Assembly (NCBI GenBank): GCA_023653785.1 | Contig: JAMKCH010014234.1 | Location: 47,057 to 111,056 of the forward strand | DNA length: 64,000 nucleotides | Source of the DNA: Ophioderma brevispina | Taxonomy: Eukaryota > Echinodermata > Ophiuroidea > Amphilepidida > Ophiodermatidae | Direction: 5' to 3' | Shown: positions 11,959-24,231 of the stretch, piece after piece | Position numbering within the stretch: position 1 is the stretch's first letter | Layout: every line of letters starts with the position of its first letter | Program-made: the position numbers and the translations under genes | The notes under the pieces: generated by a model | What the model was told of the DNA's origin: nothing | Seen by the model: only the letters and a program-made list of their open reading frames with translations | Database searches by the model: none

Positions 11959-12220
11959 CAGAGGGTGTTTTGAGTCAATCCCACAATGCACCAGTTTTGG
12001 GAAATTTCACCTAAATAGGGTCACATGATCGCATTAAAATCCTATTCTTAACACATAATAACCCTGACTTTAATGCTCATTTTTTGCATGATTATGAAAT
12101 GTCTACAGTGGTTCTTACACTTTTGGAACACTTTTTATTCCTAAGTACTGACATGTGTTTAGTACAGTACAGTATAGGCGCAAAGCTATGCATCATGGGA
12201 TTGATTCAAAACACCCTCTG
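11959..12220 (-). mobile_element. MITE with perfect 9-bp target duplication, copy 2
   Basis: 262 bp, in reverse orientation to copy 1. The ends are CAGAGGGTGTTTTGAGTCAA and its mirror ending CACCCTCTG. GTTAATACC occurs exactly on both sides (11950-11958 and 12221-12229). Shared internal text includes TTCTTAACACATAA and CATGATTATGAAATGTC. Two copies with different, perfect 9-bp flanks make the boundaries reliable. Confidence 0.78.
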
Positions 12221-12764
12221 GTTAATACCATTAAAGCATCTGTTATAATTGATGTATTTACACCACACTGGTAGATTTTAAACTGGAAATTGGATGAAGG
12301 ATTATTGCTATTCCAAGTAAGTGGATTAATCGTGTTTGTTGTTTAATCTTTGCAGTTTTAATTTGTAATTTGTAACAGGTTCACTGTCACACAAGTTTAG
12401 AACCGTCAAGCTTTCGTCAAGAGTAGCTTTGACTTGATCAGGGCAAAATAACTAAGAAAGAACCATGTAGGCTATCGCTTGTCTTTTGATGGCTCTAAGA
12501 AAACCCATACTTTCCTGCAGTCTTTGGTAGTATGTTATCAAATTGTAGCTCTTTCCAAATGTCTATTCGCTGACGTCATCATAAGATAATCCAATTCAAA
12601 ATTATGACCCCTCTGATGAGTGTGGGCTTTATTTTTGCATTACATTAGTGTAAACAACAAGATGGCTTGCCCCTTATATGTATTAGTCCAGTAATTTTAT
12701 GATTTGACCCAACACAAATTGCAACATAAACAATTTTGGTGTTAATATACTGTGAAATAGTCCA

Positions 12765-13390
12765 AAAATAATATATTAAAAGTCTACCAAAATCAACCTA
12801 GTGGAACCTGTAGAAATAAGGGGGAAACCTTTGTACAGGGGTAAAAAATTTATTAAGATACTCCTAAGGTTTAAAAGAGGTATAGTTTGCCCTATCTACG
12901 CGTTATAGTTAGTACAATAGGCACATAACAGTTCAAGGTCATCCTGGGGTAAAATTCATAGAATGGTCCGATTTTGATCAGACTGGTTGTAAACTGTTAA
13001 ATTTGTCCCACTAGATAAGTAAATGTAAATAGATTCTTTGTTTGAACTTTCTATATAAGAATTACAGAGCTATGACTAGTGACCTCCCATAGACCCTGTA
13101 GTCCCCAGTCACATTTTGCGTTCCAATTATGCACCATTTTTATAACGAACGGATATATCTGAAGATTTACCCCCATTGTGACCTTGAACCTATTTTTACT
13201 CATAACTATTGAACTACAACCTGCAGATAGGGCAAACTATACTTTTTTTTTTTCCTGGAAATGTAACGAACACGTTGGCATACTTTTCAACGCGTTTTGA
13301 TACTTTTCATATTTTGACCCCTGTATAAACCTTAGCCCCTTAAAAATATATGTTCCACTCCTTTGATTTTAGTAGACTTTGATATGTTGT
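12765..13390. mobile_element. Foldback element (~620 bp)
   Basis: Arms of about 200 bp: AAAGTCTACCAAAATCAA, AGTGGAAC, TACAGGGGT-AAAA, GTATAGTTTGCCCTATCT and GTTCAAGGTCA on the left reappear reverse-complemented between 13180 and 13385. The central ~180 bp is single-copy. No ORF. Confidence 0.6.
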
Positions 13391-13538
13391 TTTTCAAGAT
13401 ATTCTCAATACAATTCTGTTGGAATTGATTCTGTTGCAATTCGTGTTTGGTTGCGATGAACTAAGACTCGGAGTTATTAGAAAGTACGCGCAGTGTTGTG
13501 TGTCGCAAAGTGATACTGCACAACGAGGGCCGATGTTA

Positions 13539-13953
13539 AAGGCTAAGCACCGGTAAGTGACCCAGATGAGTAGACAGCCCTATATTGTATACCGATAATA
13601 ATTCACTGGCTGCTGGGAAATGTCCTTCCAAATGAAATAGCCAGGAAATAGTGCCATGTACGTGTCTACGCTCATGAATCCAATAGCTGTTCCCTTGGTT
13701 CAGGCAAGTCAAGCTAGAGGTCACTTTTGTGAGGTGGTACTATTTTCACAATGGACCGACAAAAATTTGGCATTTCCAGTTCTGCCATTATAATCAGGGA
13801 TCTCGATTCAAATTACAAAATTGCTTCTTTTATAACATACATACTTGAGCATTACCATTCGCAGGTATAGTTCACTGGACAATTACCAACACAACTGTGC
13901 ACAAAATTTTGGAATTTTGAAAATTGGGGCACTCTTCAAAAATACTGTTATTG
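13539..13953. mobile_element. Short copy of the TTAA family that also forms 17488-20500
   Basis: The left end TTAAAGGCTAAGCACC and the right end, an ATTGCTTTAA with GGGGCACTCTTCAAAAATA just inside, resemble the ends of the 3-kb element. Internal matches to it include GGCTGCTGG-AAATG, TTCCAA-TGAAATAGCC and AGGTATAGTT. The apparent ORF at 13536-13724 lies inside the repeat and is not counted as a gene. Confidence 0.5.
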
Positions 13954-13959
13954 CTTTAA

Positions 13960-14336
13960 GTCTACTGATCATTTGGGAAATATGTGGTTTATGGGACATG
14001 TTGTTCTAAATATTTCCTTGTTTTTCCAAAATTTGTTATTTTTCTAATCAAATTTGAAACAGCTTCTAACAACTGTTGCTTAATTTCTGGACAACTTTGC
14101 CCATATTTAAATCATTTAAAAAATAATTGAAAGAAATTTGGCAAGATTTGGCTGATTACACAGAGTTGTCCACCCACTGCTAGTCCCGATTCCTTCCCTT
14201 TCGTCTCCTGACATAATATTATTTTTTGCAATAGGCTGTTGCAAACGGACAACTACTTACTACATTTTTAATGCATGAATGAAATCTCTTGCACATTTTT
14301 AGTAGCACCACTTTTCTTTAAAAAGTTCATTCCATT
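13960..14336 (-). other. Probable 3' UTR / downstream flank of OXLD1
   Basis: AT-rich, with no ORF of note. An ATTAAA hexamer on the minus strand at 14267-14272, about 65 bases after the stop codon, is a plausible poly(A) signal. It is a common hexamer in AT-rich DNA, so the support is weak. Confidence 0.3.
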
Positions 14337-14912
14337 TTACAGTCCTAATTCCATTTTGATAAACATCTTGACATTATAGTCTTCAATCTGGTCTAAGATG
14401 TCTTTAACCTTTTGTCTGTCATTTGGGTCTCTCTCCAAAACCTCTTGCACATACTTGATATAAACACAGTTAACACATCCGCTACCACAGCACGTCTCCG
14501 GATCTGGTGGGACTAGCTGTTCGTTGACGTTGTCATGGTTTTCAGCAATGTCACCCTGGTTACTACTGGATGATTGCAACTGCCCTTGACCCTGTGAAAT
14601 ACTGGCTTCAGCAGATGTTGAAGCACCTGAATTTTTTGAATTTTGTGCAAAGAAACCTGGAATATCATCTTTTGTGTTACCTCCAACTTCACCATGTCCT
14701 GGATTACAATTATTTCGAGAACAATTTCCTATATCTTTAGTGGTTGAACTAGTCGTAATGCATTTGTGACCTTCTGAGAAGTTGATTGTTTCTGCACTGA
14801 GTATAAAGTTATCGGTGATTGCAGAACATGCTAAATCCCTTCCTTTAACTGACACAATGTCAGCATGCAAGTCTGTATCACTGCCACATGGATCAATTGC
14901 ACTTTGCTGCCT
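14337..14912 (-). CDS. OXLD1: OXLD1 homologue, 3' coding exon (partial)
   Basis: Open reading frame of 191 codons ending in TAA. The last 57 codons (about 14510-14340) carry the oxidoreductase-like domain: PPDPETCCGSGCVNCVYIKY, then an acidic helical stretch, then a KMFIKMELGL end that matches the family's 'lkaFlrMEirl' close. The cysteine pattern CC-x3-C-x2-C is the family signature. Human OXLD1 is a small mitochondrial protein of unknown biochemical activity; that is family knowledge, not visible here. The first ~120 residues are Ser/Asn/Gln/Gly-rich and probably disordered, which makes this copy longer than the human protein. No in-frame ATG precedes the domain, and an in-frame TGA lies at 14913-14915, so the start must come from an upstream exon or be hidden by an error. 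Confidence is high for the family and moderate for the 5' limit. Confidence 0.82.
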   Translation of the reverse strand, partial: RQQSAIDPCGSDTDLHADIVSVKGRDLACSAITDNFILSAETINFSEGHKCITTSSTTKDIGNCSRNNCNPGHGEVGGNTKDDIPGFFAQNSKNSGASTSAEASISQGQGQLQSSSSNQGDIAENHDNVNEQLVPPDPETCCGSGCVNCVYIKYVQEVLERDPNDRQKVKDILDQIEDYNVKMFIKMELGL

Positions 14913-15254
14913 TCAAAATCCTTTCATTTTCATTGCCTTTATTCCCTATCTGGTTGCATCCTGTGCTCTCCCTGCAACTGAACTGCTACTCCATCTTCCC
15001 AAACGCCATCTGAAATCCCTGACCTGTATGATCTGACTACACTAACTACCACCCCAAACTTTCATTTGCGATTGAAGAAGGGGTTGTGTCCTTCCCAGGA
15101 ACTACGGAACCCCTGTAGCATGTAGGTATTCTGTTGGTTGAGACATTGTGGTGAGTTCTGTAGTGCAATGAAACATGCCTTCCCACTACTTAGGCCCAAT
15201 CTTCAGCATATTTTGTCTTCTCAGTTCATCCTGATGGCAGCTATCTGTACCTGA
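14913..15254 (-). other. Unresolved 5' part of the OXLD1 gene
   Basis: On the minus strand a strong splice-acceptor-like sequence (a T-rich tract ending TTATTGTTCTCAG) ends at about 15253. If used, it opens an exon that would run into the OXLD1 reading frame, but that frame contains TAG, TAG and TGA before 14912. A short ORF starts at 15121 in another frame (MLQGFRSSWEGHNPFFNRK, then stop) and could be 5' coding sequence or chance. No good pyrimidine tract precedes 14912. Transcript data would be needed to choose between a second intron, a frameshift and a 5' UTR. Confidence 0.35.
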
Positions 15255-15647
15255 GAACAATAAGAAAAAACAAAGTATTTCAAATAATGCATAATGCAGG
15301 TTGCTCACTGGAGACGAACAATGTTACCCATGTACCGCAAGCTCACCAAGAATTTTGAAAAAAAATCGGCTGCATTGAAGAAATTGTGAGTGGGTTAACA
15401 CCGAGGGTTAAAACTTCTTAACAAATATTACATTTTTACATCTAGGATTAATTTTTATTTAACCAAGGTCCTTCACCTTCTACAATACTCATCCTCAAGT
15501 TGTACAATGATCAAGAAGGAGGTAATATCAATTATTTTGAGTAATTGTGAGGTTTTGATAAATTGCAGAGTAACTTCCTATTTTTTTATTTTTGACTTTC
15601 ACAGTCAGTGTATGATAAGACTGTGTTGAAAGAAAAATATCAAATGG

Positions 15648-15679
<32 letters not shown>

Positions 15680-15989
15680 TTAACAACCAAACACACCCCA
15701 ATTTTTTTCTGTACTTTGTGAAATTCATTGGCTAAATTATTCAGTTTGCTTATTTTAAAGGTGGATGACCTGAGTTAAGTCTATAAATTTTCATCTTGAT
15801 ATAATGGCCTTCACCCCAAAACCCCATCGGTAAAGTTTTGCGCGATGTTTCAACCCGTTTTTGAAATATTCAAAATTGTAAACAGCACAATCAGTGTGCT
15901 TGAGAAAAATGTGGGAATGGATTCCATTGGGATGCACGATAGATGAAGAGAGTGACCCCACGTTTTGCAAAAGATTTTTTATATGTGTG

Positions 15990-16225
15990 GAAGGAAGCAA
16001 GAATGGAGGAGGAGGTATGTCTAGAACAGGAGAAAAGTTGTGTGATGATGTGGAGTCTGTGAAGGAGTTCACTTACTTATGGGGAGTACAAGTGGTTAGT
16101 GCGGTGGGGAGTTAGACGGCTGTGACAGCTAAGTGAGGTTGAGTGGGTGAAGTTTAGGAATGTGGGGAGTTACAAGTGAATTCCTTGGAATATGAAAGAA
16201 TGGTGTATAAGAGTTATTTCCTTTG
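15990..16225 (+). mobile_element. LINE RT C-terminal fragment
   Basis: One frame reads GGGGMSRTGEKL, VESVKEFTYL, TAVTAK, and later VKFRE, broken by stops. This matches the conserved post-catalytic block of RTE/L1-like non-LTR polymerases ('...v.eFkYLG..ls..g....av..Ri..g...f..l'). It is short, stop-ridden and clearly a dead fragment on the side opposite to OXLD1. Confidence 0.6.
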
Positions 16226-16229
16226 GAAC

Positions 16230-17480
16230 AAAAAAATTCTAATTTCCCTATTGGAGCAACTATGAGATTCAGCCCTGGTTTTATAAATGGAATTAATCAA
16301 ATCCAACCACCTTTTGTTTCACTTTTAAAAGACATTCCTGCAGCCAAATACAAGATTCTATATGAAATCACTACATTTGGACAATATGTGGAACCTCGAA
16401 AATCTTGAGCAACCTTTAAATCATAAATTTCAAACATCTTGAAAATGTTCTAAATCGCAAACCAGTATAAAAGCACTGTTGAGAAAATCGGCAAAAACAT
16501 TTTGGTTTAATTTTAAATACTACCACTCTGCATTTACGGTTAGAGTCCACACATACCAGAAATGGGCGGAAAGTTAATCCAAAACATGACCAGTTCCTTA
16601 TGTATGCATCCTTCCCAAATAGTGTGGATCCAATCTAGAAGCTTTTAGTCTTTGCATTTAGCATCGACCAGCCGAGAACTGAACTAATTTCGGGGTATAT
16701 CAATTCAATTCCAACGTCATTACTTTGATCTGCACAAGGCCCATCCAAAATTTCAACAGGTTTGATCTTGAGTTGGCAACTGGGTTATCAACTGGATTCA
16801 AGCAGATAACTGTACAGATAAGAGTTCTCGGATCAACATTTTGGTGACTAATATTATTTTTTACACAGTCTCTGTACTGACAGTCTACATGGCAACCTGG
16901 GCTTACAATGTTTTAGCCTTTTTTTTTCCGTCTCATATCAACAAACAAAGACGATTGGAAAATTATCTTGAAACTTTGAAAAATAGGGTATTGGGATCAA
17001 GGTCGTTTTAATCAAGATGAACATTTACATATGAAAGGCCTATCATGCTTTGCTAACAGAAAATCAGAAAAAAAACAAACAAAGGAAATCAGATTTTTGC
17101 ATGTTTGTAACAAATATAATATATCCTAACATATCCCACAAGTGATAAGGCCAAAGCCACCATAAAGACAAAATCTGATAGTTACCTTACGGGCCGGAAT
17201 TGAATGGCGATCCTATTTTCTGAGTATGTTGTTTTCTCTTCCTTCCCTGTCCCAATTTTCAGCATTGCAAATTTCAAATCTTGTTGACTCTTTCATGCTC
17301 AGGTGGATCACTGATGTCTTAAAAATCGGGTCCCTTCAAAACGAAACATTTCATCCGATCTTCTTAGCTACATGCCTAGGGATGTTTCAGAAAATTTTTT
17401 AAGTTGACCAAATCATTTACAAAATTGTGTTAGGCAAGTAAATCCAATTTTTTAATTCAAATTTCAAGCAATCATTTTCT
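16230..17480. other. No gene seen
   Basis: AT-rich non-coding DNA between the LINE scrap and the 3-kb TTAA element. No ORF over 61 codons and no clear repeat. Confidence 0.5.
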
Positions 17481-17487
17481 AGATTAA

Positions 17488-20400
17488 AGGCCATATAGCA
17501 CATTTTTTTGAAGGGCGCCGCCCCCAATTTTTTCAAAATTTGAACTTTTACAACGGTTGGCAAATTGGATAACTGGCTAGTAAACTATACCTGTGAATGT
17601 GAATGCTCGAAAATGCTATGTGTCACAAACGAAAGGATTTTTTGTTTATTTATTTCGGGGATCCCCGATAATACTTCACGGCTGCTGGAAATGGCCCTTC
17701 CAATGTGAAATAGCCGGGACATAGCACCATGTACTTGTCTACTCCATCCATTAGTTGTTTTAAAATAGTTCGGGCAAGTCAAGTTAGAGGTTAATTTTTT
17801 TTTGAGGTGGCACTATTTCATCAGGGACGGACATAAACGTAGCATAAGCCCTTGCCAATTTCAGAAATAGTCACGTGACGCATGCATGTCAAAGTCACTA
17901 TAGATAAACAACACTGGTCGTCCTTGGCAACGATATACTTCACGTAGTAAATTGTGTGTGTTGGCGATTTATTAAACATAATTTGCCTCAATTTGTTTTG
18001 TTTTGGTTTCATAGATGGGAAGGAGATGGAAGCAAAAGGGAAAGTTTAACTTTATGAAATACAATTAGTCAGTAAAAAGCTTTAAAAACTGAAAAGACTA
18101 CCTACTTGTTGTGGGGCTTACCGTAACGTGGTAACGTGCAGTCCTGGCATTCACTGGTTATTCCCCGCGTACAAGCCTAACAATGGCATTATTGTTCTAC
18201 AACCAAATGATATCGGAGAAGTTTGGAAACGATCTAAATCGTAAACTCTCTGCACGTAAACAGTACAGGTCCTTTTTTAACCAAACCCTTTAGCTGACTT
18301 TAAAGGAACGGAGGAACGGTTTTAGGCGAGAAGAGGGGGTTCCCTCACATGTAGGGCCTAGTACATATAGCCACACATCACAGTCACATCCATGCACCGC
18401 AATGTAACGAATTGAAAATTTCCCAAGAAAATCCAAACCACAATGTACTTCTCTACTGCCCACATATCTTAATTGCATGCATGGAAGCTTGCACCGATGA
18501 GGCTATTACAATACCGATATAAACATAATGTAGGCCCTATACAATGGTCAAATTATGGGTAATTGTGTAGCTTTACTGGATGGAATTTTTGCTAATTTTA
18601 TCATTCTTAAAGCAACCATGCGCCGTTAGATAGCTCCCGTGAACCCCTCTTGCATACCGGGTAATTCTTAGAATTAATGGGGTAAAATATAGTACGTTTA
18701 AACCAGCGTAAACAACTTTTGAAAAAAATAAAAAAGCCCGAATCGTTGATCGCCCGAATTTGTACACTTCTTCCTTCTGCTTCTGCCCTGAAAAATTATT
18801 CTCAACAAAATCTCTAAAAACAAATAACTTAGCTACCATTTTCTACATGAAATAAATTCATGGTTTCCTTAACGTCAACCATGGACTTGGAAGAATGTCA
18901 AGTGGAAAGTCATAAAAACGTGTCCATACGGTACCCACATAGCACATATATTTGCCCCAACAATGGAAATTGCCGATTCTTCGGTGCGCGTAAAAACGCG
19001 GAATTGCCGAAAACCGCGCTGCGGAAATTTTGAGTTTCAAACGCGGATTCTCCCTACCCTACTATTATCTCATTAATTTTTTTAAATCGCAGCTTGAAAA
19101 AATCTTAAAATAATTGTATGTAAGAACATAGGACCATCATTGGCACCACACCGTACACATTGGTTACAATCATTAGTCCAATTTGGCCATTAATCATTTT
19201 TTTGAGGATTCCAAGTGTGTGAAAATATCGTATCCAAAACATGATAATGATAAAATTGGATGATTTACGCGCCAATATTAATTGTCCTCCAGCTATTAGG
19301 TTTAATATTGGGCTCAACTACATCTCGCCCAAAATTTTTTGCAACTCCGATCATAGCTCGACCAATTAATTAAGGTTAAAATAATCGATCCATTCCAATT
19401 TTATATCAATATTGGCCAATTAGCAAAATAATTTTATCCAATATTGTAAGCCAATATAGGGCCAATAAATAATAATTGGTCCAGTATTGGACACCATTGC
19501 AGTGCTAATCTGGTAGTAACTCTTGGTTAATATTCTGGTGATTGCCTAAAAAATAAGAAATATGGCTACTAGTTTGAGAGTGAAATATCCACACTCAAGG
19601 CTATATGACCAAGTCTTACTGGAAGTGTCTGGCCTCTTATCACCAGCGAAAGTGAATATTTTTGATGATGTTTTTCTCAATTTGGGGACCTATTTTAAAC
19701 GAAAATGTGTTCCCAAGCTTGCATCTAGTTTGCTGAGGTGGATGGATTGATTTGGGGCGACTTTAGATTTAACCAGTAAACCATTGGGGACACTAAACTG
19801 CACCATTGCTGTATAGTCTACCACCGAGCCCCTAAATTTGCTCAGTATCTTGACTGCATAAAAATTTATTTTCTTGTGTACCATGCCCAATTGTTAGAAA
19901 CCCCTAATGTACGAATATGAAGTACAAAGTTCCCTGGAGGCTGTAACCCGCACCCATCGTGATGATAAATCACGGTAAAGGTTGCCCGAATTTGGCAATC
20001 CTTGCCTTCGAACCGATTTTTTCACAACCCATGAACAAATTCAACTTTTAGGACAACAAATTTAAAAATCAGGCAATTAAACACGACTGAGTAAAAAAAA
20101 ATGTTGTGGTTCTTAAGATACTCCCAATACAAAAAAAATTGGTATATTCAAGAAATTCAGGCGGTTGATTCTTTTGGATGACTGGGGTTCGACCGATACA
20201 GCACAACGAAGTACGTAGCTTTGGTGGATGTTTATCTCCAGAACTGGTTGCCAGCCACATCTCGGCACATTGCGATGGGGGAAGATCTGAATTGCGAAAG
20301 GGCTATTTCCAGCTCTGCGGAGTCCCCATCTGGGATCCGCCAATTCTAATTACAAAATCGCTTATTTGTGATAAATAACGCATTTTTTAGCATCTTTAAT

Positions 20401-20500
20401 CGCAAGGTATAGTTTCCTAGACATTACCAACGTAACTGTTCAAAAATTATCAAATTTTTGAAAATGGGGGCGTCTCTTCAAAAAATGTGCCAATATTGCT
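17488..20500. mobile_element. 3.0-kb TTAA-flanked TIR element
   Basis: Left end AGGCCATATAGCACATTTTT, then TTGAAGGGCGCCGCCCCC. Right end, reverse-complemented, AGCAATATTGGCACATTTTT, then TTGAAGAGACGCCCCC. The similarity continues inward to an AAACTATACCT block about 110 bp from each end. TTAA flanks are at 17484-17487 and 20501-20504. The interior contains only short ORFs and no transposase motif I recognise. It could be one degenerate element or two solo ends of the same family. Confidence 0.5.
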
Positions 20501-20504
20501 TTAA

Positions 20505-21508
20505 AGGCCTGATGAGATTTCGAAATATTATTTTTTTTTTGTGTAATAATGAAAAATAGTCAACTAGACTAAAGATAGTAAACCTAAAATGGCACAATTT
20601 TTTCCGAACTTTGAGATGTATCGGATTTTTTTTTTGATTGCAGTAAACTTATGTGTATAACGTCCCATAGATCTGTGTTATAAATTTCCGATCCGGAATT
20701 TTTTAAACAAAATTGTGATTTTTCTATATGAGGAATTCGAATTTAAGCTTAGCAATTTCACACATTGATTTAGTATATGTACAAGCTTTATGTACATGGC
20801 AAAAAACGAATTTTTTGGAATTGGAGGGCGCCCCTCCTCAGGAAATCTTAGTCTGGCCCCTTTTAACAGAGCGATGTTATGTTAAAACTTGTTTTCAAAA
20901 CATCAAACTGCATAAACCTATGTTAATCCTGGTGAAGTTAGTCACTCTTTGTAAGGAAATCTGAACTTGCCTAGATTTTTCTATTAGTATTAAACCCTGC
21001 AAAAACACAGACTTACATTACACTCAAACTTTGAATGATTGGAAAGTGAAACATTTCTTGCCGAGCAAAAACCACCGCTCAGGCGGGTTTGTTTGCCAAC
21101 TTAAGTTAAGCTTACCTCCAACGCCAGGGCTTACAAGTTTCCTACAAGTAAAGTATAGAATGACAAGTAAAGAGAACTAGAACTACATTTATTTTTGACT
21201 ACAAACAAAATTACACGAAATTCATCACTGCACATGCATTTGTTGTTGTTTTCGTTTTTTCGCCAACCTTTGACAATCAACAAACTAAAAAAGCTCGTCA
21301 CCATCAATTTTGGAGCTACGGGCTGCCTGTTGTCGACACGCTTTGAAACAAAATTCACCATCTGACGCTGTTTATTGTCTCTTGTCAAGCAGTTTTGTCG
21401 AACTTGTTTTTGTTTTTTTTAAAAGGGAAGACTTCAAACCCCGGCCTGCAAAACCTTTTTGCTAGATTGGCAAAGCCCCGACTAACTAATTTGGCCATGG
21501 TTTCTAAT
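20505..21508. other. No gene seen
   Basis: AT-rich. The ORFs at 20728 and 21131 (minus) have no recognisable domain. A GGGCGCCCC word at about 20826 resembles the 3-kb element's end but is isolated. Confidence 0.5.
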
Positions 21509-23279
21509 CACATGATCTCTACACACTGGATAGGCTAAGCCGCCCTCGAACGTGAGGAAACCGTAAATTGCACGGCGGCCCTTTTGCTCTACACCCAAGA
21601 ACCCGATCGTGCACGTACAGAATTAGGCGATTAATTGCGCGTATGTCAAGGTTTGTCATTATTGTTTGATTTTCGATTATGGTGGTATGTTCGAACAAAA
21701 TACATTCAAAATATTTAAAAAGTCCTTAAAAATGCCATATTTCCGGTTTTCACCACAGACAATAAATCATGGAGAAGGCCTAAGTGATTTGACGACAGCA
21801 TCACATATATATTAGCTATAGAGTAATCCGCCTTCAAGATTTTTTCCGCTTTACTAACCCCACCCCCACCTATAACATTTCTTTTCACTATTTCCTTAAC
21901 TCATGATCATATTGGGAATGTTGGTAGGCTACTTATTTGGGATACTATTGAAAGAGAAAAACCAAAGCTTATCTTGTGGTACCATAGGAATCGTAATGTG
22001 TAAAAAGGAAAAGTCACAGGGAGATGTAAGCATTCCTTTTTCCTAGAAGTGACCTCGTATCTCTTTGACAGGCATGCACGTTGTTTTAAAAATTGGAATA
22101 AAATTCCTGGGGGATCTTGATTTTGTAGGGGACCAATGCTTCGTTCCAAAAAAGAGTGCGACTATATCTGCAAAGCGGACAACCTCTAGGGGTAGGCCTA
22201 TACAATCCCAAAATAAGTTTCTATGGGTACCAATTCAGTTGTGATTTTGGACTGCTGGTTCATGATAAATAGAAAATGTAACCTCAACATTCAAGCAAAA
22301 TAAAACCTCCGAGTGTGTATTTTTTTGTACCGTATATTGGCTATTTAAAAGTATTTAATTCACGTATTGATAACAGGTCCCCAAAGGGGTATAATTTTAA
22401 CTGCAAATGGTCCCCTTATTAAAAAAAACCTGAAAATCAACTAAGTATACTTTTTAAAAATGGCTCCGTCAGACTCCCGTTAGAGTTTATTTTCACTGAA
22501 AATTGGTCCTTTTATCCTTTTAGGGTCAATTTCAGACCCCTGAGAGCACCACGGTACTCAACAAACCCCTCGAATCCCCCCCACCCCCCCATCGATAAAA
22601 TCTTGCTTTGAAGAAAAGATATGTACTGCATTCTAGGGGTTCAGTATACTGCACCAAAATCAGTTGTTTTAAATCACTTGGAAGGTAAAATTGGAAGACT
22701 GAAATTTTGGTGCTTGACCTTGGGATTTATAAGCTAGTCTAGTGACTGTGTTTATTAAGTGTAAAAATCACAGCTATCCCTTAGGCCCTAATGAGATCCA
22801 TTTCCTACATGTATCCGCGAAAGTCTCCTGAATAAATACTAATTTAGAAGTATTATTGCTCCATGGCTGGTATTCCCATGGAGTAATATAACTTTTAGAA
22901 ACATAGTCTATACATGGCATGCAACTTGCAAGTGCATACAGTATTATTATGTACAGTGTATATGCTAACGACGTGTACCCATCACTAATCGGTCGCAAAA
23001 TTGCCTAGAATAACATTCGTCTTACTTCTACTCACGCAGTTAATTTCAGGCAAAACGGGCACATAAACCATACAAATTGCAAATGTTTGATATTTTTTCA
23101 GATTTGGCCATAAAAGTACTTTAATAAGGCAACATGTATACTCATCCATAGAAACCCGTGCAACCGAGTGAATGTTTTGGGTAGAGCAAAAGGGACGCTG
23201 CGTAACTTCCGGTTATTCACCGGCTCGCTATTCATTCGCATGGAGACAAGAGCCTATCCAGTGGGTGTAAGATCATGTG
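21509..23279. mobile_element. TIR element (~1.77 kb)
   Basis: Left CACATGATCTCTACACACTG, then GATAGGCT; right, reverse-complemented, CACATGATCTTACACCCACTG, then GATAGGCT. A second paired block, CCCTTTTGCTCTAC, lies about 55-65 bp further in. Flanks (TTCTAAT and TTCCTAAAT) are similar but not a clean duplication. The interior has a scrap of the GGTTACCACC family at about 21910-21990 and no recognisable transposase. Confidence 0.5.
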
Positions 23280-23525
23280 TTCCTAAATATGCCCCAATTT
23301 GGACCCCCTAAGTTCCTAAAAAAGAGAAATGTAAAAGGCATAAGATACTGCCTAGCTTTGGGGATTTTCTTTCCACTCGTCTACAATGCTAATCCGATGT
23401 ACCCTTAAGCAAAAAAAAACACGTAATATTCGTTTGATTAAGAGCGATTGTTATAAGTTCAATACCTTTTAAGTTTTCAGCATTATTTCATATTCATGAA
23501 GCACGCATATATATAGTCCTCCACT

Positions 23526-23835
23526 GTATATACTAGGACTTAATATGGGCCCGAGGTGTTTTCCCTATCCTTTTATACATAAATATCCGAAATATAGAGC
23601 TTGTGGGGCGTATTAAGTACCTAGTATAATAGTGACGGAACTTTTTTTTTTTTTTTTTTTTTTTAAATGTTAAGTGTTAAAATCACTAACTATTAGAGAA
23701 CTAGATACTAGGACTTAATATGCCCCCGGAGGTGTTTTTGCCTATACATTTTATACCGTAAATAGCCTAAAATATACGCTTGTTTGGCGTATAAGACCCT
23801 AGTTCATATGACGGAACTCCTGTGTTTTTTAGTAT
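23526..23835 (+). repeat. Palindromic-unit satellite, units 1-2
   Basis: Each unit opens with TACTAGGACTTAATATG-CCC, runs through GAGGTGTTTTCCCTAT, CCTTTTATAC and AGCTTGT, and closes with GGGGCGTATTAAGTACCTAG. The close is the reverse complement of the opening, so one ~105-bp unit can fold back on itself. Units are joined by an AT-rich linker (AGTATTAACAAGATTAAATT type). A T23 run interrupts the linker at 23642-23664. Confidence 0.8.
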
Positions 23836-23844
23836 AAACATGAT

Positions 23845-24228
23845 TAAATTAGCACCCGTCCCAGAGGACTACAAAAGGGGATTTTTTGGGGACTTATATT
23901 TAGACAGGGAAAGAGGTTCAAACAACAAAGAAGTAATTGCTATGTGTAAGAAATTTAATTTTTCATGCAGGGCATAATTAAAGTCCTAGTATATAGGACC
24001 TTAAATTCCCTGTAATTTTTTTCCCAAGTATTCTCCCTTTTAGATCTGATTTTTCTCTTCCTTTCTTTTAAGTAGCCCCCTCTTTCTGGACCCCTAAACA
24101 ACTGTCCCCCCAAAAGCAACTCCAGCAAGCTGAGTCTGCACCCCTTTCAAAACGGGGGATTCTCCCCCAGTGGGTGCTCAAAATCATAATGTCTATATCC
24201 AATATTCTGACCAAAACTTTCTATTTAT
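23845..24228 (+). repeat. Inter-array block, copy 1
   Basis: A non-palindromic segment beginning AGCACCCGTCCCAGAGGAC. It includes GCTATGTGTAAGAAATTTAA, CAGGGCATAATTAA, AGCAAGCTGAGTCTGCACCC and AAAACGGGGGATTCTCCCCC. It recurs at 26200-26545 in direct orientation, and its first ~80 bp recur inverted at 29590-29670. No coding frame. Confidence 0.75.
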
Positions 24229-24231
24229 ACT

